Shown here piece after piece: positions 1-11,538 of a DNA stretch of 64,000 nucleotides. The notes under the pieces are model-generated. The model saw only the letters and a program-made list of their open reading frames with translations, made no database searches and was not told where the DNA came from. The translations under genes and the position numbers were made by a program. The DNA lies in NCBI GenBank assembly GCA_027886185.1, contig WOAB01000124.1, forward strand, positions 2,232,001-2,296,000. The letters run 5' to 3'. This stretch comes from Rheum nobile (Eukaryota; Streptophyta; Magnoliopsida; Caryophyllales; Polygonaceae). The first letter of the stretch is position 1, and each line of letters opens with the position of its first letter.

Positions 1-845
1 TCTATTTTTTTTAAAACTTCTATGTCTAGGAGGATTAAACCAAAATCGCTTTCAACCACCGAAGGGTTTCAGATACAGAAAAGAAGACATTCAAGGAGGA
101 TGTTATGGACTTCTCCCTACCGTGATGAAGTAAATATAAACTCATATAAAATATCTTTCTCTCTATGTTTATTACTCTCAATTTATAGTGACCCAATGAT
201 TTCATGAGTTGTGCTCTTTTGGTTCATTGATTTTACATAGATTATTTGTTTCTGTAATACATGTTCTTGGCATGATTCTTTTTTTTTTATGCTTATAGTT
301 CTTTTTACTGCAAATATATTATTATATGGTCCGTATTAAATGTTGTTTGATTGTATTTACCTCATATTTTTCTGTAGCTTTCTATCTATTTGACCAAATG
401 CAAGTTTGATATAGAATTTGAAATGCTTTAATCATATATTAAAGAAATTTATCTACATTTAAAACAATATATACAGAACAATAGTAAATATGAAGGTACC
501 TTAAACACCAATAAAACAATATATCAGTATAGAAAACTTGCACTACAGACTGATCTGAAATCTCAATATAATTTCTATATCAATGATGTTTTATATTGTG
601 TAATTATTCTAGTTCTAGGAATAATGCCTACTCGGGAAAGACATTAAACACCAATAAATAATCTGTAGAGATGTATAAAATGACTAAAAGACGAAATTCT
701 TGTTTGAAGAATAAATTTTGGATTGTCATGTTCTGAAAGGATGAAAGACTGAAATTTTTGGGTGAAATTGTAATGAAAGACATATATTTCTGCAAATCAA
801 TGAAAGACAAAAAGAAATCCATAACATCGTGATTAATGTTATAAT

Positions 846-2254
846 TAGTAGTGTTGTATCTTAGAAAGTAGTTTAGCTCCATTGCATCTTTCAGTAATCA
901 TAGAAAGTAGAAAGCAACCTAGATATTATAGATGAACCCTAGACTCACAATAAATTTTTTGAAATACAAATACTTAAACACACTAAAATACCTTCACAAT
1001 CGAATCTCTCCTCAATTTCATTCAGATAGAGCGGTACATGTCTCGTCAGATATGATATACAGAACAAAATTATACATTAATGTTACATTTACTTACAACT
1101 TATATATATAATGAATCATTATTTCATACAGTATGCAACTAACCTTTGCAATTCCTCTCCTCTATCTGAATGCAGGTAATCACTCCACGTGGCCCTAATA
1201 ACAACAGTCAATAAAATATTAATGGATTCATAAAGTTTAATATTTTCATATTCTGCAAGGTAGGACATTCGAAATTGCAAAGTTCAATTTGTTAATAATA
1301 TGCAACGTATTACTACTATTCTAGTTTATTTACATCAGGTACATTTACTGAATTAACCCTATTATTTTCCTTCATAGGTTTGAAGAAATAAATATCCATG
1401 ATATTTGCTTCTAAAAATCTGGATCAATAATATATATAAAGGTACATTTCTTATACAACTTACAATATATACAATTTGTTTATTACTTTTAATTCATATA
1501 CTAATTAGTGGTTGTTCTACTTGTGCAAGTACAAACAACTGAAACCAGAATTTGAAGTGCACTATAAGTAAGATAGCTTTCTGGATGATATAATATTACA
1601 AGGTATTATTATTTACACTGCAAGTTATATATATTTCTTTCAGCTTTATATTGATCATTACCATACAAAATATAATTCATATACTAATTACTGGTTGTTC
1701 TACTTGTGCAAGTTTAAACAACTGAAACCAGAATTTGATGTGTACTGGAAGTCAAATGGCCTTCTTGGTGTTATAATATTGCAAGGTAATACTATTATTT
1801 ACATTGTAAGTTATACATTTCTTTCATCTTTATATTGATTATTAGCATACAAAATATTTACTGTATGATCGTATCCCTTGAAAATACAGGTTTTAGCATT
1901 AGTCTCCAATCTACATATATTACTGGGATTGAAGATAAACACTAAGGTCATGTCGTTTTCTTTATACTTGTTGAAATTGCTACAAATTTTCTAAATCTTT
2001 GAACTAATAAAGATTATTTAATCTTAGTGTAGGAATTCCATGTGGTGTTGTGTGGATTGGTACCAACAATAAATATATTTTGGAGTCTTATTGATAGTAT
2101 GGAAGACATAAAGGTATGCCAAGAACATAGTTTAGGTTAATGTTATTATTAGCAGTGTTGTATCTTAGAAAGTAGTTTAGCTTCATTGCATCTTTGAGTA
2201 ATCTTAGAAAGTAGAAAGCAACCTAGATATTATAGATGAACCCTAGACGCAAAC
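846..2254 (+). repeat. Direct repeat pair of about 105 bp (846-952 and 2147-2254)
   Basis: Two nearly identical blocks are seen. Both read through TTGTATCTTAGAAAGTAG, a CATTGCATCTTT segment and ATTATAGATGAACCCTAGAC. They differ at only a few positions and lie about 1.3 kb apart in the same orientation. They could be ends of a short mobile element or a segmental duplication. No coding capacity is evident. Confidence 0.75.
1487..1850 (+). repeat. Tandem-type duplication of about 180 bp
   Basis: The block starting near 1491 with AATTCATATACTAATTAGTG and running through a GTTCTACTTGTGCAAGT motif is repeated near 1673 with a handful of substitutions. The shared part includes the following TTGCAAGGT and ATTATTTACA segments. 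This is a recent local duplication in non-coding DNA. Confidence 0.7.
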
Positions 2255-2261
2255 TATTTTC

Positions 2262-2450
2262 TAGCAGTGTACGAAACCAGTAATTATGAATGAAAGAAAA
2301 AAATTGAGATTGCATATTAAAGTTCAGTAATGAAATAAAAAGCTGAAATCTGCAGTATACGAAACCAGTAATTATGAATGAAAGAAAAAAAACTGAAAAT
2401 GCATATTAAAGTTTAGTACTGAAAGAAAAAAATTAAATCTGCAGTACACA
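2262..2450 (+). repeat. Short tandem duplication of about 88 bp
   Basis: The segment CAGTGTACGAAACCAGTAAT with the following GAATGAAAGAAAAAA tract (from about 2262) recurs from about 2352 with small differences. Both copies end near AAATCTGCAGTA. No function is apparent. Confidence 0.6.
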
Positions 2451-2829
2451 GACCTGATGAATGTCGAAATGCTCTCTATTTTGTTCTTCAACTGTGAAAG
2501 ACTCTAGTTTTATAGGTGATTGCAGATTTTATATGTGAATATTATACGTGATGATTGCATAATATTTTAGATTCTCAAATCAATACAATGGCAAGTCATT
2601 AATAGTTTAGCTCCTCAAATCAATACAATGGCATACTATTTTCGGTAGAAAAATCATGTATATTTTTTTATTTTTGGAATGCACAGATTGTTCAATATCA
2701 GATCTTCCTAGTAATCTTTTTAATTTTGTACATAAACTATTATGCACGGCTGCTAATGATTCTATATTATATTTTGACTTTTTTGTTCAGATATTGTAAT
2801 CAGTTTTGCTATTTATGGAGATGTTATGA

Positions 2830-5800
2830 TTTGCAGAATTTCTGACTTGCTTTAAATGTCAAGGAAAGGGTCATTACATGAAGGATTGTCCTAATACTCG
2901 TGTTTTGATGATTAATCATTTGGGTGAATTAGAGTCTGAGTCTGACACTGAGCATGAAAATTTAGTTGCTAGCCATGATATGAATGAGCATGCCAATGAT
3001 GATGATTTGGATTTTATTGAATATGAGCATGGTGATTCATTGATTGTTAGGAGGACTTTGCATGTTAATCAGGCTCCTTGTGATGATAATCAGCGTGAGA
3101 ATTTGTTTCATACAAGATGTCTTGTTAAAGAGAAAGTTTGCAACATGATTATTGATGGTGGTAGTTGTTGTAATATTGCTAGTGTTGAATTAGTTAATAA
3201 ACTGCAACTCCCTACTTTTTTGCATCCTAGACCTTATAGACTTCATTGGATGAATGACTGTGGTGAACTCAAGGTGAATAAGCAAGCTAAGATTACACTT
3301 AAGCTAGGAACTTATGAGGATGAAATTTTATGTGATATTGTTCCTATGCAAGCTTGTCATATTTTGTTAGGTCGTCCTTGGCAATTTGATAGACATGTTA
3401 TTCATGATGGACGTACTAACCAACATGCCTTTGAGTTTCGTGGTAGGAAAGTGGTGTTGAAACCGATGACGCCGCTTCAAGTGGCTGAGGCTTATGATAA
3501 GAAAAGAGAGGCCGAGCGTAAGGGTAAGTCCCTAGCCGAACCATCCACTGCCTCCACACGGACCGACCTCACCCTCGCCTCTACCCCTAGCCGAGTGCTC
3601 TTAGCATCCAGCAGAGACCACCTGGTAGATTACCTTCCCTCGGACGTCGCCCTCATGTCCCTTTGTCAGGCCTATACCCTGTTAGGTGACGACGACCGAG
3701 CTACACTCCCAGCTTCTATCCGGACCCTTTTAGATGAGTTCCTTGATGTCTTCCCGGATGAGATACCCCCTGGCCTACCCCCTATTAGAGGCATTGAGCA
3801 CCAGATTGACCTGATTCCCGGTGCTACCCTACCCAACCGGCCTGCCTATAGGATGAACCCTACTGAGACCCAGGAAATCCAGAACCAAGTCCAGGACCTT
3901 CTGGATAAAGGGTATGTTAGAGAGAGCCGTTTCCAGTGTGTTGTGCCTGTCTTACTCGTCCCCAAAAAGGACAATACTTGGCGTATGTGTGTTGATTGCA
4001 GGGCTATTAACAATATTACGATCAACTACAGGCACCCGATCCCCATGCTCGATGACATGTTGGATGAGCTCCATGGCGCCTCCACCTTCTCCAAGATAGA
4101 TCTTCGCAGTGGCTACCATCAAATCCGGATGAAGGAGGGAGACGAGTGGAAGACATCATTCAAGACAAAGTTTGGTTTGTATGAGTGGCTTGTTATGCCT
4201 TTCGGTTTGACTAATGCCCCCTCTACTTTTATGCGTCTTATGAATCATGTCTTGAGATCATTTATTGGTAGATTTGTTGTAGTTTACTTTGATGATATTC
4301 TAATCTACAGCAAATCTCTGGAAGCACATGCAGAGCACCTCAGGGAAGTTTTATCCACTCTCAGAGCTGTACAGTTGTATGGAAATCTGAAGAAGTGTGA
4401 TTTTTGCACTGACAGAGTTTTGTTTCTTGGTTTTGTAGTGAGTGCTCATGGACTGCAAGTGGATCAAGAGAAGGTGCAAGCCATCCGTGACTGGCCGACC
4501 CCGAAGAACCTAGGTGACGTGCGCAGTTTCCACGTCCTGGCTGGCTTCTACAGGAGGTTCGTTCGAGATTTTAGCACCATTGCAGCCCCGCTGACAGAGA
4601 TCACAAAGAAGAATACTCCATTCCGTTGGGGTGAAGCTCAAGAAAAGGCGTTCCAGACTCTCAAGGATCGTTTGACACACGCGCCATTGCTGGTTCTGCC
4701 TGACTTCACTCGCCCCTTTGAAGTAGAGTGTGACGCCTCTGGCATTGGTATTGGAGGAGTCCTCATGCAGAAAGGTAAGCCTATTGCCTTCTTTTCTGAG
4801 AAGTTGAAAGGTGCATGCTTGAATTATTCTACTTATGATAGGGAATTATATGCCTTGTTTAGAGTGCTGAAAACTTGGCAACACTACCTTTGGCCTAGAG
4901 AATTTGTGCTTAAAACTGCTCATGAGTCCTTAAAGCATTTTAGGAGTCAAGATAAGTTGGATAGGAGGCATGGTAGGTGGATGGAATTCATCGAAACATT
5001 TCCCTATGTGATTAAGTATAAAAAAGGAAAAGATAATGTTGTAGTTGATGCCCTTTCTAGGAGACATACACTCTTGACTACTTTGGATGCTCGGGTCCTT
5101 GGATTTGTTTATATTAAGGAGTTGTATGATATGAATGCTGATTTTGGCGTGATTTATAAGCATTGTGTGGAAAAGGGTTCATTTGATAAGTTTTTCTTGT
5201 TTGATGGATTCTTGTTTCGAGTTGATAAGGTGTGCATTCCTGTTGTTCTCTACGGTTGTTACTTGTTGATGAGTCTCATAGAGGTGGATTGATGGGTCAT
5301 TTTGGTAGAGATAAGACTTATAACATGTTGCATACTCATTTTTATTGGCCACACATGCTTAGGGATGTAGAGAATTTTATCAAACGCTGTGTTGAGTGCT
5401 TACAGGCTAAATCTAAGGCAAAACCGCATGGTCTTTATACTCCCTTGCCTATTCCTTGCTTTCCTTGGGTTGATATTAGTATGGATTTTATTGTTGGATT
5501 GCCCAGGACTAAGAAGGGGAGAGATTCTATATTTGTGGTTGTTTATAGGTTCTCTAAGATGGCTCACTTTATTGTATGCCATAAAACTGATGATGCTAGG
5601 AATGTTGCTGATTTGTTCTTTAGAGAGATTGTTCGGTTGCATGGTGTACCTCGTACTATTGTGAGTGATAGGGATGTCAAATTTCTGAGTTACTTTTGGA
5701 AGACTTTGTGGGGTAAACTTGGTACTAAATTGTTGTTCTCTACTGCTAGTCACCCCCAGACAGATGGACAAACTGAGGTCACTAACCGTACATTGGATAC

Positions 5801-6530
5801 TATCCTTAGGGCTGTTATTAAATCTAATCTGAAAAGTTGGGAAGAAGCCTTACCACATGTTGAGTTTGCTTATAATAGGACTATTCATTCTTCTACTAAT
5901 ATGTCCCCTTTTGAATGTGTGTATGGTTTGAATCCCCTAACCCCTTTGGATCTTAAGCCATTGCCTTTACCGGAATGAGCAGACTTTGATACTGATAGAC
6001 AGGTTGAGTTCATGAAGGAGCTGCACGAGCGGACTAAGGCTCGTTTGGAAGCTACTACAGCAAAGAACGCAGCCCGAGCTAATCACGGCCGGCGTCAAGT
6101 GTTGTTCGAGCCCGACGACTTGGTGTGGCTACACCTGCGCAAGGAGCGGTTACCGGAGCAGAGGAAGTCGAAGCTGTCTCCCAGAGGTGATGGACCGTTC
6201 AAGGTGCTGAAGAGAGTAGGCGACAATGCCTATGTGTTGGAGCTGCCCGATGACTATGGCGTGAGCCCGATATTCAATGTCGGTGATCTTACCCCTTATG
6301 CAGCCGCTGATGTTGATGACTCGAGGACGAGTCCTTTTCAAGAAGGGGAGAATGATGAGGAATCATCCCCGCCATTAGTGCCAACCTTTGATGGACCGAT
6401 TACTAGGTCAAGATTGAAGGAACTACGTCAAGAGCTGGAGACGTTTATGGCACATGATGTATCACATGACGAAGAGGACAAGTCCAAAGTCAAGGCGTTG
6501 ACTTTATTGGTCAACGTTACCTATGTTTAA
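2830..6530 (+). pseudogene. Degenerate Ty3/gypsy gag-pol polyprotein
   Basis: The open frame starts at about 2830. A CCHC zinc knuckle spans 2848-2889, upstream of the first ATG at 2878. From that ATG, the protease active site is Asp93-Gly-Gly (DGG in place of the more common DSG/DTG). Reverse transcriptase carries YFDD at about residues 470-473, and RNase H begins at the Asp near residue 619. A frameshift near 5235-5245 separates RNase H from integrase. Integrase shows an HHCC zinc-binding region ending CVEC, then a DDE set at Asp85, Asp146 and Glu182 of the second frame (numbered from 5232). A TGA at 5976-5978 interrupts the frame, which then resumes to 6530 with the SPRGDGPF region and a GPITRSR motif. 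The product is not functional as it stands. Confidence 0.85.
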
Positions 6531-7086
6531 TAATCTTATTACTTTCTGCATTGGTTATTTTAGGATTATTATTTAATTGTTTTAAGCCTTCTATTTCCGG
6601 ATAATAGAAAATTAGCTTTAGACGTTTTTGGGAAGCTAGGGCCGGCCCTCTATGGGTATTTAAGGTTCCCTTGTCTTCTTCATTAGTCAGATTTCTCACA
6701 TTGTTGAAACACAAAAACAGAGCTTGGTTTTTGCTTTGAAAACTCGGCTCCCCGTGAGAGTCTCAATCGATTGTTCTTTCCTGCTTAGTTGTTTTCGTCT
6801 TTGTCAAGTCCCTCTGGAGTTGGTGATTTCGTACTTCATAAGCAATCCTCTCCGTGCTCCAATTTCGTCAGCGATTCTTGGTTGTGTGGCGTTGTAGAGA
6901 TTGGGTTGGTAGATCGTTCGACAAGGTTCCTTGCTATCAAGCAAGCGGGTTTTCTCGTCGTTTCTATTGGTTCTATCTATTATCCTATCCATTAGTTTCA
7001 CTTCCGCTATTGTTCTAATCTTGTGTTTTCTTTTGTTTTGAGATCCGTTGCCTAGATCCATCTCCTACACGGCTAACCCCGTATCA
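6353..7086 (+). repeat. 3' LTR of the truncated gypsy element
   Basis: A purine-rich tract AGAAGGGGAGAA (6341-6352) is followed by TGAT, and the proposed end at 7086 reads ATCA, giving a short terminal inverted repeat. A TATA-like TATTTAAG lies at 6657-6664. The pol frame continues into the LTR, which fits the CRM-type arrangement. The bounds are not proven because the 5' LTR is missing. An alternative start at 6523 (TGTTTAAT) with an end at 7090 (AAACA) cannot be excluded. Confidence 0.55.
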
Positions 7087-7208
7087 AACAGTTTGGTGAC
7101 ACGTGTCAAAAAGAATACCGCTATGACACGTGTCACCGACAATTCCGAGTGCATTCTCGGGGCACGTGCTGTGCAGCCGATATACTGCTTTAGTTATTAT
7201 ATAGTAGA
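7087..7208 (-). mobile_element. Helitron 5' terminus, minus strand
   Basis: Read on the minus strand from 7208, the sequence starts A|TCTACTATATAATAACTAA and continues AGCAG, a typical plant Helitron 5' end placed after a host A. It matches the plus-strand end at 8340 base for base for about 24 bases and then in patches (CTGCACAG, GCCCCGAGAATG). GACACGTGTCA palindromes follow. The 3' end of this copy is not identified. The gypsy LTR abuts the terminal fragment, so this is probably a remnant. Confidence 0.65.
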
Positions 7209-8339
7209 TTTGTGTGGGAAAATTCTTTACAATTCCAATAATTAATTTTATTGCTACTAGCTTAATTTCCAACTAAACAAAAATAAGTTAGATATATAAT
7301 CTGCATAATTGATTATCATATCTAAATGAGAAATCAAATAAAAAAAAATATCTTTCATCGAAAATAAGAAAGATTTCAACAATGTATATGTAAGTAAATA
7401 TAATAATAAAAACATAAATGAAAAATTAATTAATATTTGCTATAAAAATCCAAATCACTTATATGGTTTTCTCTTAAAAATGACCAATATGAATATTCAT
7501 GATATATGTTGAGAGAAATGAGTGAGCTTAAATTATTATGACTTTTGAGTAATTCTCATACTCGATAAATTTGTCCAAATTTGTGCCACATTCGAACTTC
7601 TATGATGAAATTTATACTACAAATATGATCTTATTCACAACCACATTAGATGAAAATTGTGCTTTTAATTTTTTGATAAATGTTTTTTTTTTTACTTTTA
7701 TATAGAATTGTTTTAGATATTAAAATTGAAAATTTTGTTGTTGAAATTAGAAAGAAAGAAGATATAAATTTGCTTTCTTAAAAAATTACGTGGAAAATTG
7801 AGATAATGACATGTGATAAAAATAAAGTGATTTGTTCTGAAGGCAACATATGACATTAGAGAGGTTTTACTTTAGTATTATATAGTAGAATTTTGAATCA
7901 TTTTTATAATTTGTTGTGCACACAATTTTTGTTTATGTAATGATTTTTTTTTTGTGAAGTGAAGGATAATGGTTGCCGTTTTTCTAGTGTGTGCCTATGG
8001 ACACACTCTAATTACTCTTTTTTTGTAATTATTTGTTTAGCCATTAGTTTAATCTTGTTTATTAAGGGTTTATCAATTCTCTATTAGAGAATATTTTGAA
8101 AATAAATTTTTTATTTAGATTTGTTAGCATGTGCCCATAGGCACACACTAGAAAAACCGTTCATATAAACACAATGAAATTTTACACTATTATGTTCTTA
8201 GAATTGGACAAAAAATGATAAATAGTTTTTGTTAGATTATAAACTTAGATTTCTTCCTATATAAGCAATAATGAATGATTTTGTTAAATGACAATTATTG
8301 TGTAGAGTGTCGAAGTTCGGGATGATTATTAGATCATAA
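7209..8339. other. AT-rich spacer between two head-to-head Helitron ends
   Basis: No gene is recognised. The only structured feature is a small inverted-repeat element (7979-8156). The remainder is AT-rich and contains only short chance frames. Confidence 0.5.
7979..8156. mobile_element. MITE of 178 bp with about 27-bp terminal inverted repeats
   Basis: The left end TTTTTCTAGTGTGTGCCTAT is mirrored by AGGCACACACTAGAAAAA at the right end, with one mismatch further inside. The trinucleotide CCG flanks both sides (7976-7978 and 8157-8159) and may be the target duplication. The interior is AT-rich and non-coding. A 3-bp duplication fits PIF/Harbinger or CACTA-type elements, but the termini do not let me name the superfamily. 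Confidence 0.75.
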
Positions 8340-8460
8340 TCTACTATATAATAACTAAAGCAGAATCGCGTCTGCACAGTCACGCGCCCCGAGAATGAAT
8401 CCGAACATTGCGGTGCCACGTGTCATCACGGAATTTTGTTGTACACGTGTCAGTTTTTTG

Positions 8461-11028
8461 TTTCATTTAATAGTTTACTAAAATACATCGTTTTAGCCTT
8501 ACTTAACATGATTTTCTTTGTTCCATTTTGATTTTGGTAGATTGTAAATCTTTCTAAAAATTATGCAATTAATATTCTAACCTAATTTTTTGATTGCAAA
8601 TCTTTCTAAAAAAAAAACGATTATAATCCGATCTATTTTCTGAATATTGCATATAATACCAAATATAAGCATGAATAATTTACAATCAATAAAAATAGCA
8701 GAATTGTGCAGTATATGATTTATACATACCATTATAAATTTTAAACCATAAGAAAAAAAATAGAATCTGTGCACAATCAAAAACTTGAAAGACAAACAAC
8801 CAAAATTAACCTAAAACATAAATTAAATGCCCAGAAACCAAGCAATAAATTGAAATGCCCAGAAAACACAAAAAATGAACAAAACCTGCCCAGAAAGAAA
8901 TTACTCTGGTATACAAATTATAAATAAAACTGAAATTAACCATGACCAAATACAAAACCAGAAATTAAATTGTTCAACAAACCAAACCATAAACCAGAAC
9001 TTGCACCACACATGCAAAAACACCTGCAAAAACTTAGAATACACCTGCAGAAAACTTGCAAACTCTAAAAACAACACATTGCACAAAACTGAACCTGTGC
9101 AATATTAAAACTTGCAAGGCTAAACCTGAACCAGAAACAAATCACCATAAAACTGACAATAGTACAAATTATGCCACAAAAATACACAAATACACAAATT
9201 ATGCAATTGCTGCCTCGACGCCCAAATTCTGCAAATCAATCTGGTATGAACCTGTCCATAAACAGACATATGACATAATATTTTAGAATATAAAATATCT
9301 ACATAATAAATGAATAATATCAAGGGAAATCACATAAAATATATTGCAGTATATATGACATTGAGAATCTACATTTTCCAAATGAAAACGTGGCAAAATA
9401 TTACAGAATAAAAAATATGTGCAAAATAAACGGCAGAATATAACAGAATATATATATGGCAAAATATATGGCACTGAAAATCTATGTTTCCAAAAATTAA
9501 AACCGATCTGGTACTGATAATATATGGCAGAATATGACAAAATCAATGACTCGGTTTGTGCAGCTATATATTTACAGCCTCTCATTCAATTTCAGTACAA
9601 TCAACTAGACATTGCAGTACAAACAACATACCGTTTAGAGTTATTTACGAGGTAAATTTTGTCATTCACCCAGAAATTACATGTACTGATATTGACTATA
9701 CATGTCTTTCATTACATTTTGTTCATTACATTTTGTTCATTAGATTTTTGTTCATTACATTATGATTGTATACTAAATCTATAGATTTCAACCCTCGCAA
9801 ACAAGAGATTTCAAATTAATAGATCTGAACAACTCATACAAATAGAGATAAATTTAGAGAAATTGATAAAGATGAAGAGATATAGAGATATACAATGATA
9901 TAGATACATAGAGAGTGTGGGAGAGAGAGTGTGAGTGACTGACTGAGAGAGAGAAAGAGATACAGAAAGATAGCTTACATGTAACAACTTTGGATCTACA
10001 TAGAAAATCTCCTTGGATCTGAAAGTCCATGGTCGATCTGCATAGAACAAAAAATATTATAAGTTACATATTTTAGAGAGCTAGAAGTATACAGTGATAT
10101 AGATTCATACATGCGGTTGGAGAGAGTTTGACAGACTGAGAGAGACCAAAATAGAGGTAGAGAGATAGACAATAGCTTACATCTTTTACATGCTTCGTAT
10201 GTTTGAGTTTGGACCGATCTCCTCATCAGCGGAGTTGTTGTGGTTCGAATTTGAAACATAACAAGTATAAGCATAAGGTTAGACTATGAATTATGCAAAA
10301 CAGTGTTAAAAAGACAAGGGTGTGACTTCGTATAAGTTTTGTTGTTTCATTGTTTTCCCAGTAAATCCAGAATTCTTTGTTTCAGTTTTATTCAGGCAAT
10401 CCAGGACTCAGTTACAAGGTAATAATTCAGAACCTATATGCAATATCGAACCTATAAGAGGAGGCATGTTTACTTAAGTTTGTGTAGAAGTTACTCCGAG
10501 AGGCTATTAGATTAGTCCTTTTGCCGATGAAACTAATAACGCCTCGGAGCAACTTCTACACAAACTAATAGTAACCTCTCAATTTACAACACTGTCATTT
10601 ATCTTGAATTATTCTGTATATTTACATATTTCAATATACTTTGAAAAGATGTCTTTCATATATACATGGGAGCCAAAAGCAAATAGATATATAGACAGAG
10701 AGCTTACGTTTTTTCTTTCCTTGACGAGGGTATGTATATTTCCATAACCTTCTTCAATGTACAATCCTCACCAAACTCCAGATCTTGACACCATAACAAA
10801 ATAGTCTGCAACAAACCATTTTTTCAAAGAATTTAGTATTTTCCAGTAAATCCAGAAATCATATACAAGGTTAAAACTGAAAGTATACCAAATAGTTTCA
10901 GATGGGGTTTAAATTTTGTTGTATTAAAAACTGATTCTATTTCATAAATTCAGTTTTTTTTTTTGTAATTCAGATTTTATGTTCATTTTAATATAAATAT
11001 TGAATATTGTTTATTCCGTATTGTAGAT
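8461..11028. other. Helitron interior, AT-rich, with possible minus-strand exons
   Basis: No plus-strand gene is visible. On the minus strand an exon-like piece at 10708-10805 is bounded by CAG and GTAAGC and is open for about 32 codons (includes the residues DLEFGEDCTLKKVMEIY). Further splice-like pieces lie near 9990-10040 and 10190-10270. A GA-rich tract at 9900-9960 resembles the one near 24.0 kb. These pieces may be a partial second copy of the unrecognised minus-strand gene at 24.8-25.2 kb. I cannot name a product. Confidence 0.3.
10471..10577. repeat. Foldback (inverted repeat) of about 105 bp
   Basis: The left arm (about 10476-10505) contains AGTTTGTGTAGAAGTTACTC and the right arm (about 10538-10567) contains GAGCAACTTCTACACAAACT. 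The arms are about 28 bases long with few mismatches and enclose about 35 bases. It could be a small MITE or a hairpin in a transcript. No clear target duplication is seen. Confidence 0.65.
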
Positions 11029-11538
11029 ATGTCAAAAATTATACAGCACGTGAAGGATATTACATGTACCCGAGGTAATCATGAACTTAAGGTTCGTGTA
11101 ATCCGTTTATTTAAAGTTCCAAAGAAAGACGATCCAACTCAATACGGAACGACTAAACTAATTCTAATGGATGAGAAGGTACTGATTAGTAGTTTATATG
11201 TTAACAAATTGTTTTGTGTATTTACAAAAAAATGTGCCTAATCTTGTAATTAAATTCAAATATGTTGATTAGAATTCTGTGATATTATTTTTCAGGGTGA
11301 CAAAATCCATGCAGTCATTAAAGAATCTTTTATGGTTAGCTTATCTTTATTAAAAGAATGAGGTGCTTATTTGATTTCAAATTTCGGAGTTGCCCTATAT
11401 GATATACCATTTAAGTTTTCTGATCACAAGTATAAGGTCATATTTTATCGCAACACTACCGTTAAACTATGTTCGACCATTTCTGTTCCTGTTCATGGAT
11501 TCAAATTTACTGAATTTGAAAAAATCCTCGATGAGTCA

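Larger units (their letters stand above)
1..2829. other. AT-rich intergenic region with internal duplications
   Basis: I recognise no gene here. The stretch is AT-rich with many stops in all frames. A short open stretch near 22-130 is rich in Arg and Lys and could be an exon remnant, but I cannot identify it. The region holds three internal duplications listed separately. It ends at a sharp change into a retrotransposon at about 2830, just before a TTTGCAG sequence. Confidence 0.6.
2830..7086 (+). mobile_element. 5'-truncated Ty3/gypsy retrotransposon
   Basis: The element has the order gag zinc knuckle, protease, reverse transcriptase, RNase H, integrase, then a 3' LTR. This is the Ty3/gypsy order. 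There is no 5' LTR, no primer binding site and no gag upstream of the zinc knuckle; unrelated AT-rich DNA begins at about 2830. The integrase continues past the GPY/F-type motif into a stretch that overlaps a purine-rich tract (6341-6352), as seen in some CRM-type chromoviruses, but I see no chromodomain. The lineage call is an inference. The copy is broken by one frameshift and one stop codon. Confidence 0.85.

Noticed and set aside
22..207. Basic open frame at the window start as a gene
   Set aside because: It is short, its upstream part is cut by the window edge and the residues match no family I know. It may be an exon remnant.
5400..5771. Minus-strand frame of 123 codons
   Set aside because: It is the antisense shadow of the gypsy integrase with its DDE motifs.
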